DNA of 13,900 nucleotides from Mariprofundaceae bacterium (GCA_030950825.1 JAUZQT010000067.1:1-13900); one strand, 5' to 3'; counted from the first letter of the stretch, positions 1-7,202 are shown. The notes: a model not told the origin generated them from the sequence alone. Numbers and translations are program-made.

Positions 1-113
1 TCAGTGACACATGGGATGAATTCACACGTTATCGAATCAAAAAGGAACATCATCGGTTGTACCCAGACCATAAAGAAAATAATGATCTTATGGATGAGCG
101 TAAAATCGCCTGA
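1..113 (+). CDS. C-terminal end of an unidentified plus-strand gene (partial)
   Basis: Reading from base 3, the plus strand encodes about 36 residues ending at a TGA at 111-113. The peptide is highly charged and hydrophilic (SDTWDEFTRYRIKKEHHR, then YPDHKENNDLMDERKIA), which looks like a genuine soluble C-terminus rather than a chance frame. The rest of the gene lies outside the window. I do not recognise the family. It would converge on the minus-strand nitroreductase-methyltransferase gene, with 264 bases between the two stops. A competing longer plus frame over the same bases (4-381) has a much less protein-like composition. Confidence is limited by the short length. Confidence 0.4.
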   Translation, partial: SDTWDEFTRYRIKKEHHRLYPDHKENNDLMDERKIA

Positions 114-315
114 TTATGGCGCGGGGGACGGATTACACTCAAGCAAGTATAGTGTGACACCAGCGGGGAACTGTCTGGAAAATAGAAAAACAAATACCTG
201 CTTACACAATCAGAGGTTCGGTCTACTCGACAATACTGTCGTGCCCTTGCTTGCCCCTTTGTCTGCAACGAATACCCTGCTAGTCGACCGTATCCATTGG
301 TACGGTACTTCCGAC

Positions 316-363
316 AAAAAAATCGTTGCAAATAAAGGTTCTTCGCAATCATCACAACGATTT
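316..363 (-). terminator. Rho-independent terminator candidate for the nitroreductase-methyltransferase operon
   Basis: On the minus strand, 14 bases past the stop codon at 378, a perfect 9-bp inverted repeat (AAATCGTTG at 355-363 pairing with CAACGATTT at 320-328) runs into seven consecutive T residues (316-322). The 26-nt loop is longer than usual, so efficiency is uncertain. Position and the T-run make it the likely end of the tetR-to-fusion transcript. The remaining noncoding bases between 114 and 315 show a short GTGTGACAC dyad but nothing else I can name. Confidence 0.5.
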
Positions 364-377
364 ATGAATTATTCAGG

Positions 378-1586
378 CTAAGTCAACCGTTTCAATACGC
401 AAAATAGCGCCATGGGAGAGTCAGCACAGCTTGGTGAGCCAAAACGGGTGGACCGCGCCTCAATCAGTTCGAAATCATCGGCGAAAAAGCGACGTATATC
501 TGCTTCATCGTATCGCCCAGGTGGACCCATTTCGCAGGTCTCATCCTTGTGAAAACATTTGAGCAGCAATATGCCGCCCGCAGGCAGCAGTCGGCCTACT
601 GTATCCAGATAGGCCTGTTGGTCGTTGCTTTCTGGGAAGCAGTGGAAGACACCGCGATCGATGATCAGGTCAAACTGTTGATTCAGCGCACTGTTCAGCA
701 CATTATCGACATGGAACGTGATATCAGCCTGCTCTGCGACAGCCAGCTTTCTGGCCGATTCAATAGCCGTCCATGACACATCGCTGGCGGTAACAACAAA
801 GCCGCGTTTGGCAAGCGACAGCGCTTGTGTGCCAGGGCCACAGCCCAAATCAAGCGCCGAGCCCGAGGTTAGATGCAGTGTATCCAGTGACTGTTGTATA
901 TCGTCATCCAGTTCCGCATAAAACCATGGCAATTGCTCAATAGTCGTTTCTTGATAGCGGGCTTCCCAACCAGCAGATGCAGGGGGTTGATACGTTTCGC
1001 CCCAACGACCAGCATGGACAATATCGGATAACGGTTTGCGCGTTCTAGCCGCTGTTTCCATAGGCTGAAAGTCCGCATCCAGTGATGCTGTTTGACCCGC
1101 ATAACCGAGTGCCGTTACGCTCATAACATGCAGCGTTTCTGGGATACCCAAGTTGGCTTTCAAGCTGTCTGGGTCAAAGCCGCCCATTTGATGGCTCACC
1201 AGCCCCAGTGCTTCTGCCTGTAGACAGAGGCAGATGATGGATTGCCCTGTATCGTATTTGGCCCAGCGGTTCGGATTGCCATTATGGGAAAAAATTGGCT
1301 CGCTGACGGCAATAATCAGCACTGGCGCATGCTTTGCCCATAGCTGGTTTTTCGGGGTAAGCCCTTCCACGACTTGCTGCCAGGGTGCTGCATCGGTAAA
1401 GCGATCGGCAACGATATAGCTCCATGGCTCTGCACCGAAGCAGGAGGGTGCCCAGCGTGCTGCTTCCAGACAACTGGCGAGTTGTTCGCTATTTACTGGC
1501 CTGTCAGGATCAAAAGCACGCGTACTCCAGCGTTCAGCAAGCAGGCGCTCTATCGGTGCCTGTACGTTCATGCGTTGTTGGGACAT
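378..1586 (-). CDS. Nitroreductase-SAM methyltransferase fusion protein
   Basis: One continuous 402-residue frame holds two enzyme domains. Residues ~10-195 are an FMN-dependent nitroreductase: the RWSTRAFDP stretch (19-27) is the usual flavin-phosphate-binding start, followed by ARWAPSCFGAEPW (43-55) and the helix with QAEALGLVSHQMGGFD (123-138). Residues ~215-400 are a class I Rossmann methyltransferase with motif I ALDLGCGPGT (244-253), an acidic strand end at ASDVS (267-271), and a motif IV-like FDLIIDRGVFHCF (305-317), as in the TehB/thiopurine methyltransferase-like group. Each domain is close to full length for its family, so this is a fusion rather than a read-through remnant. Start ATG at 1586 has a strong AAGGAG 6 nt upstream. 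It is the last gene of the TetR-cytochrome b561-YceI unit, 43 nt after yceI. Substrates of both halves are unknown; detoxification of a nitro-aromatic, quinone or metalloid is inference only. Confidence 0.85.
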   Translation of the reverse strand: MSQQRMNVQAPIERLLAERWSTRAFDPDRPVNSEQLASCLEAARWAPSCFGAEPWSYIVADRFTDAAPWQQVVEGLTPKNQLWAKHAPVLIIAVSEPIFSHNGNPNRWAKYDTGQSIICLCLQAEALGLVSHQMGGFDPDSLKANLGIPETLHVMSVTALGYAGQTASLDADFQPMETAARTRKPLSDIVHAGRWGETYQPPASAGWEARYQETTIEQLPWFYAELDDDIQQSLDTLHLTSGSALDLGCGPGTQALSLAKRGFVVTASDVSWTAIESARKLAVAEQADITFHVDNVLNSALNQQFDLIIDRGVFHCFPESNDQQAYLDTVGRLLPAGGILLLKCFHKDETCEMGPPGRYDEADIRRFFADDFELIEARSTRFGSPSCADSPMALFCVLKRLT

Positions 1587-1629
1587 GATTTCTCCTTTTT
1601 TGTTTTCGGATATTGCGGAGCAGTACTTG

Positions 1630-2211
1630 CTATTGACGCACGCCTTCGATGGATAAAAACAGCTCTACATTTTCAGCAAGAGGGCCAAGTTTGGGTGTGA
1701 ATGGCATATGATAATCAGAAAGATACAGTGTTGTGTGGCCTTCAAAACCTCGACGGTAGCCGCCCCATGGGTCTTTTCCAGTGCCTATTTGTGTTACCGA
1801 AATTGCCACATCCTTGCTAACACCGCGCATGGTAAGCGTGCCATGAATCACGCCTTTTCCCTTGCCTTTATCCTCATAGGATGTGCTGATGAATGTGATG
1901 CTTGGGTATTTCTTCACATCAAAGAAATCAGGGCTGCGTAAATGCTTATTGCGTTCGGCATGATTGGTATCAATGCTGTCGGCCTTAATGGTAACACTTA
2001 CTTTATTGCGTTCTGGATTCTTCTCGTCATAGCTGAATGTACCATCGAATGTACGAAACTCACCCAGTAACCAACTGTAACCCAAATGTTTAACCTTGAA
2101 CTGAATAAAGGCGTGCTGATCTTTAATGTCAATGATGTAGTTTTCTGCCATAGCAGATGTTGTATAAGCCGTAAGCAGCAATAGAGCTGCGGCTATCTGT
2201 TTTAATTTCAT
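1630..2211 (-). CDS. yceI: YceI-family periplasmic lipid/isoprenoid-binding protein
   Basis: A 193-residue secreted protein. Residues 1-22 form a Sec signal peptide (basic start, AAALLLL core, cleavage after AMA). The mature part is a YceI domain, a lipocalin-like beta barrel known in the family to hold polyisoprenoid chains such as those of quinones. Typical markers are HAFIQFKVKHLGYSWLLGEF (33-52), the SIDTNHAERNKHLRSPDFFD segment (78-97) and KYPSITF soon after. Length matches E. coli YceI. The ATG at 2211 overlaps the TGA of the cytochrome b561 gene by 4 nt and has AAGGAGAG a few bases upstream. YceI next to a b561-type cytochrome mirrors E. coli yceJ-yceI, suggesting that the barrel supplies or protects a quinone-like molecule for the membrane cytochrome. 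This role is inferred from family and context. Confidence 0.93.
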   Translation of the reverse strand: MKLKQIAAALLLLTAYTTSAMAENYIIDIKDQHAFIQFKVKHLGYSWLLGEFRTFDGTFSYDEKNPERNKVSVTIKADSIDTNHAERNKHLRSPDFFDVKKYPSITFISTSYEDKGKGKGVIHGTLTMRGVSKDVAISVTQIGTGKDPWGGYRRGFEGHTTLYLSDYHMPFTPKLGPLAENVELFLSIEGVRQ

Positions 2212-2786
2212 GAAATACTCTCCTTTTCTTCCTTGGTTTTTCGGGATATACCCAATATACGCAGTAGTGTAATATCTTTATCAATCACATGATGTTTCAG
2301 TGCGGCAGCAGCATGTGCACCCGCTAAAGCGATGACTCCCCAAGCGATGTAAAGATGTGCAAGCCCGATGAAATCGGTGGTTTCTTTACCAAATGAAAGC
2401 AGGGCAGGAACCGTAAACCAACCAAACAGATCAATTCCAACACCCTCAGCCGTTGGGATGAGGTAACCTGTGATGGTGACGGCAAATAACAACAAATAGT
2501 GCAAACGATGAACAATTAAAGCTGTGACTTTTTCCCATGCTGCACCCATCAGGTCTGGGCGGATATTGTTGATACGCCAGCCTATGCGAAATAGAAGTGC
2601 CAATAGCAGCAACATGCCCGCAGCTTTATGGATATACGGCGCATCGTGATACCAGCTATCATAGTAGCCCAAGGTTCGCATCCATAAGCCCAGTCCGAAC
2701 ATGGCAAAAATAAACAATGCCATCAGCCAGTGCATGACAATAGTGACCAAACCATAGGATGAAGCCGTGTTGCGTAGTGGCATCAT
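2208..2786 (-). CDS. Cytochrome b561-family di-haem membrane protein (YceJ-like)
   Basis: A 192-residue integral membrane protein with four predicted transmembrane helices (~13-35, ~52-70, ~92-111, ~140-160). Histidines placed as haem-ligand candidates in the b561 family are visible: H19 (VMHWLMALF), H53 (YIHKAAG), H96 (RLHYLLLF), H144 (LAHLYIAWG) and H158 (GAHAAAALKHH). Family members pass electrons across or within the inner membrane to or from quinones; E. coli CybB oxidises superoxide with ubiquinone. The gene starts within the end of the TetR gene (ATGA, 4-nt overlap; a second ATG follows immediately) and ends within the start of yceI (ATGA, 4-nt overlap), so all three should be co-translated. 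The tail after residue 178 is lysine- and glutamate-rich and cytoplasmic. Confidence 0.92.
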   Translation of the reverse strand: MMPLRNTASSYGLVTIVMHWLMALFIFAMFGLGLWMRTLGYYDSWYHDAPYIHKAAGMLLLLALLFRIGWRINNIRPDLMGAAWEKVTALIVHRLHYLLLFAVTITGYLIPTAEGVGIDLFGWFTVPALLSFGKETTDFIGLAHLYIAWGVIALAGAHAAAALKHHVIDKDITLLRILGISRKTKEEKESIS

Positions 2787-3355
2787 CTGCTTCGTAAGCC
2801 TGAATAGAGAAGGTCAATCAAGCGATCCAAATCGACACTTAGCTGGTCAAGCGGATTGTTTTGTAAATTGATAGGGTTATTGTAACGCAGTGTTGCTTGA
2901 TGAATGTCATATGCGGTTTGTTCGGTATCAGAGCATTGTAGAAAGCCTTGTTCCGAGGCTTGTTGAAGGATTGTCGCAATGGCAATAATAACCTTCCTTT
3001 CATACGCCAAAAGCACATCACGATGCCGAGATTCAATCGCACTGAGCAAATCAAATAGGTGACGTGTGCCTGCAAATTGGGCATGAGCAATCTTTAACCG
3101 TGTTTGCAGAAAAGCACGCAAGGCATCCAAGCCTTCACGTTGAGCTGATGCAGCGATACCAGCATCCAGCTTTTCCTGAAGCTGCTGAGTCAGGCAGGCG
3201 ATCATAATAGCATGTTTGTTTTTAAAGTGACGGTAGAGATTGCCTACACTCATCTCACAATCTGAGGCGATTTCAGCCATAGTGGTTTTACACGGCCCAT
3301 AATCTGAAAAGCGTTGTTGCGCAGCCATTAATATTTGATCTCTTATATTCACCAT
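2783..3355 (-). CDS. TetR/AcrR-family transcriptional regulator
   Basis: A 190-residue regulator. The N-terminal TetR DNA-binding domain covers ~1-55, with the helix-turn-helix TTMAEIASDCEMSVGNLYRHF (about 24-44) followed by KNKHAIM. The C-terminal ligand/dimer domain is all-helical and has no sequence marker for its effector. I chose ATG 3355 (MVNIRDQI) because the family homology begins there. A frame extension to a TTG at 3394 adds only residues unlike TetR proteins. No Shine-Dalgarno sequence precedes 3355, but a near-consensus promoter ends right at it, which fits a leaderless message. The stop overlaps the b561 start by 4 nt. By position it most likely represses its own operon (b561, yceI, nitroreductase-methyltransferase) through the inverted repeat at 3377-3409. 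Control of the upstream exporter is possible but not shown. Confidence 0.9.
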   Translation of the reverse strand: MVNIRDQILMAAQQRFSDYGPCKTTMAEIASDCEMSVGNLYRHFKNKHAIMIACLTQQLQEKLDAGIAASAQREGLDALRAFLQTRLKIAHAQFAGTRHLFDLLSAIESRHRDVLLAYERKVIIAIATILQQASEQGFLQCSDTEQTAYDIHQATLRYNNPINLQNNPLDQLSVDLDRLIDLLYSGLRSR

Positions 3356-3361
3356 AACCGA

Positions 3362-3390
3362 ACTATAGAAGGAGTGAATAATGAATGCAA
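3362..3390 (-). promoter_or_regulatory. Sigma70-type promoter of the tetR operon
   Basis: On the minus strand, TTGCAT (3385-3390) and TATAGT (3362-3367) are separated by exactly 17 bases, a near-consensus -35/-10 pair. Six bases lie between the -10 box and the ATG at 3355, so transcription should begin at or within a base or two of the start codon. This accounts for the absence of a ribosome-binding site. Prediction is from sequence only. Confidence 0.55.
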
Positions 3391-3409
3391 GCAAGCCATG
3401 TTCATTATT
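3377..3409. promoter_or_regulatory. Inverted-repeat operator candidate for the TetR regulator
   Basis: A perfect 9-bp inverted repeat, AATAATGAA (3377-3385) and TTCATTATT (3401-3409), is separated by 15 bases. Allowing one mismatch, it extends to 12 bp per arm (3374 to 3412). One arm covers the spacer of the promoter at 3362-3390 and touches its -35 box; the other lies just upstream. This is where an autorepressing TetR protein would bind. The half-site spacing is wider than the classic TetR operator, so the true site could be two half-sites for two dimers. Confidence 0.45.
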
Positions 3410-3484
3410 TACACTTAATGAAGCATGTCGGAATCGGGCTATGGTGAATTATTTAGGTTATAAGAGTCCAGCTGCATCAATAAT

Positions 3485-3505
3485 AAGCAATAAAAATTAT
3501 TGCTT
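3485..3505 (-). terminator. Weak A/T-rich hairpin at the end of the MMPL gene
   Basis: A perfect 9-bp stem (AAGCAATAA at 3485-3493 pairing with TTATTGCTT at 3497-3505) with a 3-nt loop begins at the first base of the stop codon of the exporter gene on the minus strand. It is followed by ATTATTGATG rather than a clean T-run. It may weakly terminate or protect the upstream transcript before the tetR promoter begins about 95 bases later. The stem is A/T-rich, so confidence is low. Confidence 0.3.
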
Positions 3506-5787
3506 TACTGCTCTTTGCGCTGCAATAACACTGGAAACAAATAACACGATGCCAGATAGCATATTGCCATAGAGCCTGCGATTAACACGCCCAATTTCAC
3601 CTGCGGATAAAGGTGTGCTGTCATCAGTACCAAAAAACCACCAATAACAACCAGTGCATTAAACATTAAAGCGCGACCAGTATCCTCATTGGTATGCGCA
3701 ACAATGCTGGCATGAGCCAAGCCTTGTGCTTCATAAACACGGTAGCGATAAAGATAATGAATGGCGAAATCAATTCCAATACCAAGTGCCATTGCACCAG
3801 TAATCGCGGTGCCAATTTCCAGCGGCAGCTTAAGCAAGCCCATCACGCCATAAATCACCGCAATCGCCATCGACACGGGTAACATCGCCAATGCCGCATC
3901 AGCGAGGCGCTTGAACATGATCAGGCAGAGGATAAAGATAAAAGATAGAGCAAGACTTAATGATTGAATTTGCCCAGTGATAATCAAATCGGAGAACTGG
4001 TGTGTGGTATAAGCCGTACCAGCAAACGATACTTTCGAGTCTGGGAACCATGTGCCAGCATTGCTTTCGAGTACATGAATCAAATGCGCTGCATCAGCAC
4101 TGCTATCGGTTTTCATCTGTATGCGAATATGTGCCTGCCTATAGTCAGAGGTAATAAAGGAATCAAAGTCATCTGGTGCCCCAGAAAATGAATACAGCAG
4201 CAGGTATTGCGCGGCTAATTGTGATGTATCAGGCGGTACACGGTAAACCTGCTTGCCCTCATGCATCACCTTGTTCATTTCTGCCAGAAACTCGGCAATG
4301 CTGGAAGAATCGCCCACCACGGCTTCAGCTTCAACCACTGTTTGCAACTGACTCATGCCTTGCAAAAAAGCAGGCTCCAGCACCCCGTCCTGCTTGCCAC
4401 TATCAATCATCACATCAAGCGCATTGGTGCCTGCAAAATGGGCATTGAGCATCACATCCGCCTGTCTGATGGGATCAGATGGGCGGAATTCAGCAACCAG
4501 CGATGAGTTGACCTGAATCTGTGATAGACCATAGGCAGAGAGCAACATCAGCAGCCCAAACGCGGCCATAATACGGCGCGGATGATGGGTAACGATATGG
4601 GTCATGGTGTTGAGATAACCCGCAAAGGCCAGTTGTTTCAGCGCCTTCTCCCGCTGCGGTAGCAATGCCTCAATGGCAGGGATAAAACAGATGGTGATAA
4701 TAAACGCATACACAATACCGACTGCCGCAAACACGCCGAAATAACGCATGGGCAGCAGATCCGAAGTGAGCATGGCCAGAAAGCCTGCGGCAGTCGTCAG
4801 GGTAGTCATCAAAATCGGCGACCACATACCACTCATGCCGCTAATGATGGCACTCTTTTTATCCATACTTTCATTGCGGCCTGCCTCAACCCGAATATGG
4901 GTGATCAGATGCACCGAATCGGCAATGCCCACCGCCAAAATCAGGATGGGCAGCATGGTGGTGATGGTGTACATCGGAATTCCCGCCGCCGCCATCGTCC
5001 CTATCATCCACAGCTCGGAGAGAATCACCACGGTCAGTGGAATCAATACGCCGCGCACATTGCGAAACGATAAAAACAACAATAATGCCAGCAATGCCAG
5101 AATAAGCGGCTGCATATGCTGCATATCCTGCGGCATATAGATGCCAAATACGCCTTCAATAATCGGACGACCGGTCATCAGCAGGGTCTCAGAGCCTCCA
5201 CGCGCCTCAATCTCCTCTAGTTTACTTTTGATCAAGCTATAAATTTCATGATAGTGCCCCACATATTCTGGTGCAGGGCGCACCACAATTAACGTGCCTT
5301 TCCCATCATTACCGACAATGGAACCCATATAAATGCCATTATCCAGCAGTCGCTGTTTTAATGCCGCAATAGCTTCTGGCGTGGTGGCTGGGTGCTGCAT
5401 AAAACGCTCCACCTCCATGCCATCGGCTGTGCCACGAATATCTTTGATGGTCGATAAGCTCATTAAATCTGACAAGGCCAGCGTGCGAAACTCTTTGCGC
5501 GTTTTTAGCCACTGCGTCAATTCATCCACCAGCTTTAAGGTGTGCGGATTATAAATGCCATCAGCAGCCGTGTTTTCAATACCAATCACCACCATATCAG
5601 CAGAAGAGAACATCTTTTCCAGCACTTTTTTATTCACATAGGCTTCCATGCTTTTGGGCAGCATCTCTTCGATATTGGTTTCCATGCTCAGCTTTGGCAG
5701 TTGCGAGACAAAGCCTGCTGTCACAATCAATAGCAACAGCAATACAAACCAGGCTCTGTGGACAATAAATGAAAATAGTGATGGCAT
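3505..5787 (-). CDS. MMPL/RND-superfamily exporter
   Basis: A 760-residue inner-membrane transporter of the RND superfamily (COG1033-like, single-chain MMPL exporters). The layout is two repeats of one helix, a large periplasmic loop and five helices: TM1 ~11-29, loop ~30-224, TM2-6 ~225-375, TM7 ~405-424, second loop ~425-600, TM8-12 ~604-754. Each repeat has the characteristic TM4/TM10 acidic motif, LAVGIADSVHL (284-294, D290) and LGIGIDFAIHYLYRYR (668-683, D673), expected to carry protons. The length is full for the family. ATG 5787 has AAAGGAG 6 nt upstream, and the gene follows the LolA-like gene by 11 nt, so the two should be expressed together. Members paired with such periplasmic carriers are thought to move lipids or hydrophobic compounds between the membranes. 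The actual cargo here is unknown. Confidence 0.93.
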   Translation of the reverse strand: MPSLFSFIVHRAWFVLLLLLIVTAGFVSQLPKLSMETNIEEMLPKSMEAYVNKKVLEKMFSSADMVVIGIENTAADGIYNPHTLKLVDELTQWLKTRKEFRTLALSDLMSLSTIKDIRGTADGMEVERFMQHPATTPEAIAALKQRLLDNGIYMGSIVGNDGKGTLIVVRPAPEYVGHYHEIYSLIKSKLEEIEARGGSETLLMTGRPIIEGVFGIYMPQDMQHMQPLILALLALLLFLSFRNVRGVLIPLTVVILSELWMIGTMAAAGIPMYTITTMLPILILAVGIADSVHLITHIRVEAGRNESMDKKSAIISGMSGMWSPILMTTLTTAAGFLAMLTSDLLPMRYFGVFAAVGIVYAFIITICFIPAIEALLPQREKALKQLAFAGYLNTMTHIVTHHPRRIMAAFGLLMLLSAYGLSQIQVNSSLVAEFRPSDPIRQADVMLNAHFAGTNALDVMIDSGKQDGVLEPAFLQGMSQLQTVVEAEAVVGDSSSIAEFLAEMNKVMHEGKQVYRVPPDTSQLAAQYLLLYSFSGAPDDFDSFITSDYRQAHIRIQMKTDSSADAAHLIHVLESNAGTWFPDSKVSFAGTAYTTHQFSDLIITGQIQSLSLALSFIFILCLIMFKRLADAALAMLPVSMAIAVIYGVMGLLKLPLEIGTAITGAMALGIGIDFAIHYLYRYRVYEAQGLAHASIVAHTNEDTGRALMFNALVVIGGFLVLMTAHLYPQVKLGVLIAGSMAICYLASCYLFPVLLQRKEQ

Positions 5788-5798
5788 ATTATACTCCT

Positions 5799-6614
5799 TT
5801 ATCTGTAGCCGCGTTTAAGTGTGCGTTGGCTAAACAGGCGATCTTTCAGGCCTGTATTGTACTGCTGTGCAGCCAATTCCAAAATCGTCTGGTGCTCGCT
5901 TTGTACATTACGCATTTCAACCTTTACCGCCGACCAGATACCTTGAACCTGCTTTATTTTTACTACATGCAAATGTTTGAGTTCACGCCCAGCCTGATCC
6001 CAATAGTCAGAACGAATGGAAAAATCATTATCTTTACGAATGTATTGAATCATTTTTGAATAACCCAGTTCGCGCATGATCGCTTCGGATGCAGGCCTAC
6101 CTTCCACCCTCCAGCAATCATGGCCATCAAGCTGTTCGCTACCCAATAACGTCCAATGATAATCCTCCAGCTCTGGTGTTTGCTTCATATCTTCAAAGGT
6201 GAAATCTGTACCCATAAAATAATCACCGCGATCGGATGAGGAGATGCGTCGCACCTTTTTCAAGGCGGGCAGGTAAAGCCACTGATCATCATCAGCTTTT
6301 GGATCATCATAATCGAACGTCAACAAAGCTGTATCGCGGATATTGGCTGGTTCAGTAAAGAACGTGATCAACTTGCTATCGTCACCAAAGTCTTTGCGAA
6401 AAGCCACCATATGCCGCTGCCGCTGATTACCATTACGATCCACCAGCGTTTGCGTCATGTTCTGCTTTAAATCATCCCCATCTTCACGAGCATCCACGGC
6501 TTGCATGATCTCCAAACCTCTGGGTTCCAAAGCCGAGCCTGCCATAGCAGGTATATTACCTACCCATCCCCAAATAAGCAGACTTGCCAGCGCGTATTTA
6601 CTTGTATGATTCAT
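5799..6614 (-). CDS. Periplasmic outer-membrane lipoprotein-sorting (LolA-like) protein
   Basis: A 271-residue exported protein. A Sec signal peptide spans ~1-25 (hydrophobic LASLLIWGWVG, cleavage after AMA). The mature part matches the LolA/LolB-fold 'outer membrane lipoprotein-sorting protein' family: ALEPRGLEIMQAVDARE, the strand RQRHMVAFRK, DDQWLYLPALKKVRRISSSD near the middle, and the GTDFTFEDM motif. In the family this half-open barrel is a hydrophobic-ligand carrier, and it is habitually encoded beside MMPL exporters, as here (11 nt to the next start, whose ribosome-binding site overlaps this stop codon). CAGGAG precedes ATG 6614. No lipobox cysteine is visible, so it is probably soluble in the periplasm. 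It is not canonical LolA, since the lolCDE partners are absent and MMPL is the neighbour. Confidence 0.87.
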   Translation of the reverse strand: MNHTSKYALASLLIWGWVGNIPAMAGSALEPRGLEIMQAVDAREDGDDLKQNMTQTLVDRNGNQRQRHMVAFRKDFGDDSKLITFFTEPANIRDTALLTFDYDDPKADDDQWLYLPALKKVRRISSSDRGDYFMGTDFTFEDMKQTPELEDYHWTLLGSEQLDGHDCWRVEGRPASEAIMRELGYSKMIQYIRKDNDFSIRSDYWDQAGRELKHLHVVKIKQVQGIWSAVKVEMRNVQSEHQTILELAAQQYNTGLKDRLFSQRTLKRGYR

Positions 6615-6635
6615 ATAATCTCCTGTTTAATTCTC

Positions 6636-7202
6636 TTAACTTGAGAACTTTTCACTACTCTCGGACAGCCTCCTAGCATGCTTTGGACGAAACACTTTGC
6701 ACTGAGCCACATCGGCAATGAGATAGGAGCCTTCGAGTAAATCGATACAATAAGGAACAGCTGGGAACACAGCATTCAGGCAGTCACCAATAGCTGAAGG
6801 TTTACCTGGTAGGTTGATAATCAGTGACTTGCCACGAATACCCGCTGTCTGCCGCGATAAAATGGCGGTAGGTACAAACTTGAGCGATTCCTGCCGCATC
6901 AATTCACCAAAACCTGGCATCATTTTCTCGCACACGTTTTCAGTGGCTTCAGGGGTCACATCACGCACCGCAGGGCCTGTGCCACCTGTGGTGACAATCA
7001 AACAGCAGCCTTCTTCAGCCAGTTCTTTCAGGGTTGATTCAATGTCCGACTGGTCATCGGGAATCACACGTTTTACGGCCTGCCACTCAGAGCTTAAAAC
7101 ACGTTCAAACCAAGCCACCATCGCAGGCCCACCAAGATCTTCATATTCACCGCGAGAAGCACGGTCTGAAACGGTAATAAATCCAATCTTAGCTTTATTC
7201 AT
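6636..7202 (-). CDS. mog: Molybdopterin adenylyltransferase Mog
   Basis: A 188-residue cytoplasmic enzyme that adenylates molybdopterin with ATP ahead of molybdate insertion by MoeA. Clear Mog/MoaB-fold motifs: IGFITVSDRAS (6-16), VTTGGTGPAVRDVTPEA (70-86), MPGFGELMRQ (95-104), PTAILSRQ (111-118) and INLPGKPSAI (129-138). Candidate catalytic aspartates D49 and D81 match the two in E. coli Mog. Compared with E. coli, a short loop before FPAVPYCI is missing; this region seems variable in the family. The ATG at 7202 is preferred over an in-frame TTG at 7214 because a GGAGG lies 5 nt upstream of the ATG and residues before it do not belong to the family. It overlaps the end of moeA by 8 nt. Confidence 0.95.
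   Translation of the reverse strand: MNKAKIGFITVSDRASRGEYEDLGGPAMVAWFERVLSSEWQAVKRVIPDDQSDIESTLKELAEEGCCLIVTTGGTGPAVRDVTPEATENVCEKMMPGFGELMRQESLKFVPTAILSRQTAGIRGKSLIINLPGKPSAIGDCLNAVFPAVPYCIDLLEGSYLIADVAQCKVFRPKHARRLSESSEKFSS

Noticed and set aside
50..355. 101-codon minus-strand open frame beyond the nitroreductase-methyltransferase gene
   Set aside because: Arg/Ser/Tyr-rich chance-like sequence with no family features. It lies downstream of, and partly across, the terminator candidate and has no convincing ribosome-binding site.
4..381. 125-codon plus-strand open frame at the left end
   Set aside because: Its composition is not protein-like, it lacks a ribosome-binding site, it competes with a better frame ending at 113, and its 3' part is the inverse of the terminator hairpin at 316-363.
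3356..3394. N-terminal extension of the TetR gene to a TTG at 3394
   Set aside because: The added 13 residues do not resemble TetR proteins, no ribosome-binding site precedes the TTG, and the extension would run through the promoter and operator elements.
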